Source of the DNA: CF-161 sp035259145
GTDB taxonomy: Bacteria; Chloroflexota; Dormibacteria; Dormibacterales; Dormibacteraceae
Length of the DNA stretch: 6,844 nt
Direction of reading: 5' to 3'
Assembly: GCA_035259145.1 (NCBI GenBank)
Contig: DATFWQ010000031.1
Span: forward strand, 1 to 6,844
Made by a program: the position numbers and the translations under genes. Below, one piece after another: positions 6,508 through 6,844 of the stretch; the stretch's first letter is position 1; every line of letters begins with the position of its first letter. The notes under the pieces are model-generated. The model saw nothing but the letters and a program-made list of their open reading frames with translations. It did no database searches and was not told where the DNA came from.

Positions 6508-6530
6508 CGTCGGTTGGCAAACCGACGTTT
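6508..6530 (+). terminator. Rho-independent-type terminator after the LLM oxidoreductase
   Basis: CGTCGGTT and AACCGACG form a perfect 8-bp stem with a 4-nt loop (GGCA), followed by TTT and starting 11 nt after the stop codon. The U-run is short, as is common in high-GC genomes. It separates the DUF5655/LLM pair from the ligase gene. Confidence 0.65.
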
Positions 6531-6561
6531 GCCGCAGGCGCCGGAGCCGCGGCCCTCCGTC

Positions 6562-6567
6562 TACACT
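6562..6567 (+). promoter_or_regulatory. Candidate -10 box for the CoA-ligase gene
   Basis: TACACT lies between the terminator and the ligase gene and would start a message at about 6574, just ahead of the micro-ORF at 6580. No good -35 hexamer is seen at normal spacing. Confidence 0.35.
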
Positions 6568-6579
6568 GCCGCGAGAAGC

Positions 6580-6606
6580 ATGCGCGCGGAGCTGAGACCC
6601 TGCTAA
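6580..6606 (+). CDS. Possible 8-codon leader ORF abutting the ligase start
   Basis: ATG at 6580 opens a frame encoding MRAELRPC and ends in TAA at 6604-6606, directly against the ATG at 6607. GAGAAG just upstream is a loose ribosome site, whereas the ligase ATG has none nearby. This layout would allow coupling, or a peptide leader that senses translation. It could equally be chance, since it is short and in the same frame as the ligase. Confidence 0.3.
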   Translation: MRAELRPC

Positions 6607-6844
6607 ATGAGTCTTGACTCCCGATACTGGGATCGGGAATTTGAAACGAGGCCCTGGGCGTGGATCGAGGCCTGGCAGGCTCAGCAGCTGGCGACGATGC
6701 TGGACACCTTGCCGCAGCGGTCGGAGCTGTATCGGGACCTCCTCGCGGGAGCCGGCCGGAGCAGTGGCCTGCGTGGCTACTGGGTCAGCCGTGGCCGTCT
6801 ACCGACGCTCGACATGCTGGAGACCATTCCTTTCACGACCAGGG
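6607..6844 (+). CDS. Phenylacetate-CoA ligase-like adenylating enzyme, partial N-terminus
   Basis: Seventy-nine codons are present before the right edge cuts the gene. The N-terminus matches the PaaK-type branch of adenylate-forming ligases, which activate a carboxylic acid with ATP and transfer it to CoA. It has SRYWDREFETRP (residues 5-16), a helix ending in the position of the family's 'SPFYR' segment (here RSELYRDLLAGAG), and LPTLDMLETIPFTTR (65-79), which corresponds to the family's 'LPFTTK' step. The ATP-binding and acyl-binding motifs lie outside the window, so the substrate cannot be judged. Phenylacetate is only the best-known one. The ATG at 6607 is the first start compatible with the family beginning, because TAA directly precedes it in frame. 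No Shine-Dalgarno is close, and GGAG is about 15 nt away. A terminator upstream makes it a separate transcription unit. Confidence 0.75.
   Translation, partial: MSLDSRYWDREFETRPWAWIEAWQAQQLATMLDTLPQRSELYRDLLAGAGRSSGLRGYWVSRGRLPTLDMLETIPFTTR

Overview
The window is GC-rich (roughly two thirds G+C) bacterial DNA, densely coded on both strands. An F420-dependent LLM-class oxidoreductase, a Tat-exported phosphoesterase and several starts with no Shine-Dalgarno sequence but a TANNNT box 6-8 nt upstream (a leaderless pattern) all point to Actinomycetota or a nearby high-GC phylum such as Dormibacterota. The sequence alone does not settle the lineage. I see no rRNA, tRNA, CRISPR array, insertion sequence or phage gene. 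It reads as ordinary chromosome, with possible small novelties in genes of unknown function and in 5' leaders.

Left part, minus strand (3491 down to 1): a thiolase-family protein, a Tat-secreted and probably C-terminally membrane-anchored phosphoesterase of the phospholipase C/acid phosphatase family, and a partial nucleotidyltransferase-fold protein running off the left edge. Gaps of 62 and 21 nt and a shared strand suggest an operon. A strong hairpin in the first gap could lower or modulate expression of the distal two genes.

Middle part: a small multi-spanning membrane protein of unknown function (plus strand) diverges from the thiolase over a 75-nt promoter region. It converges tail-to-tail with a metallo-beta-lactamase-fold hydrolase (minus strand), and the two coding ends overlap by 58 bp. 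The hydrolase in turn diverges from a DUF5655-like protein over 122 nt.

Right part, plus strand: the DUF5655-like gene is followed after 11 nt by an LLM oxidoreductase resembling the MSMEG_2256 group, then a hairpin terminator, then the start of a phenylacetate-CoA-ligase-like adenylating enzyme cut by the right edge and preceded by an 8-codon micro-ORF whose stop abuts its ATG. The thiolase, CoA ligase and F420 enzyme hint at acyl-CoA or aromatic/lipid catabolism nearby, but nothing ties them into one pathway. Several very long overlapping reading frames opposite the real genes are judged to be GC-driven shadows.
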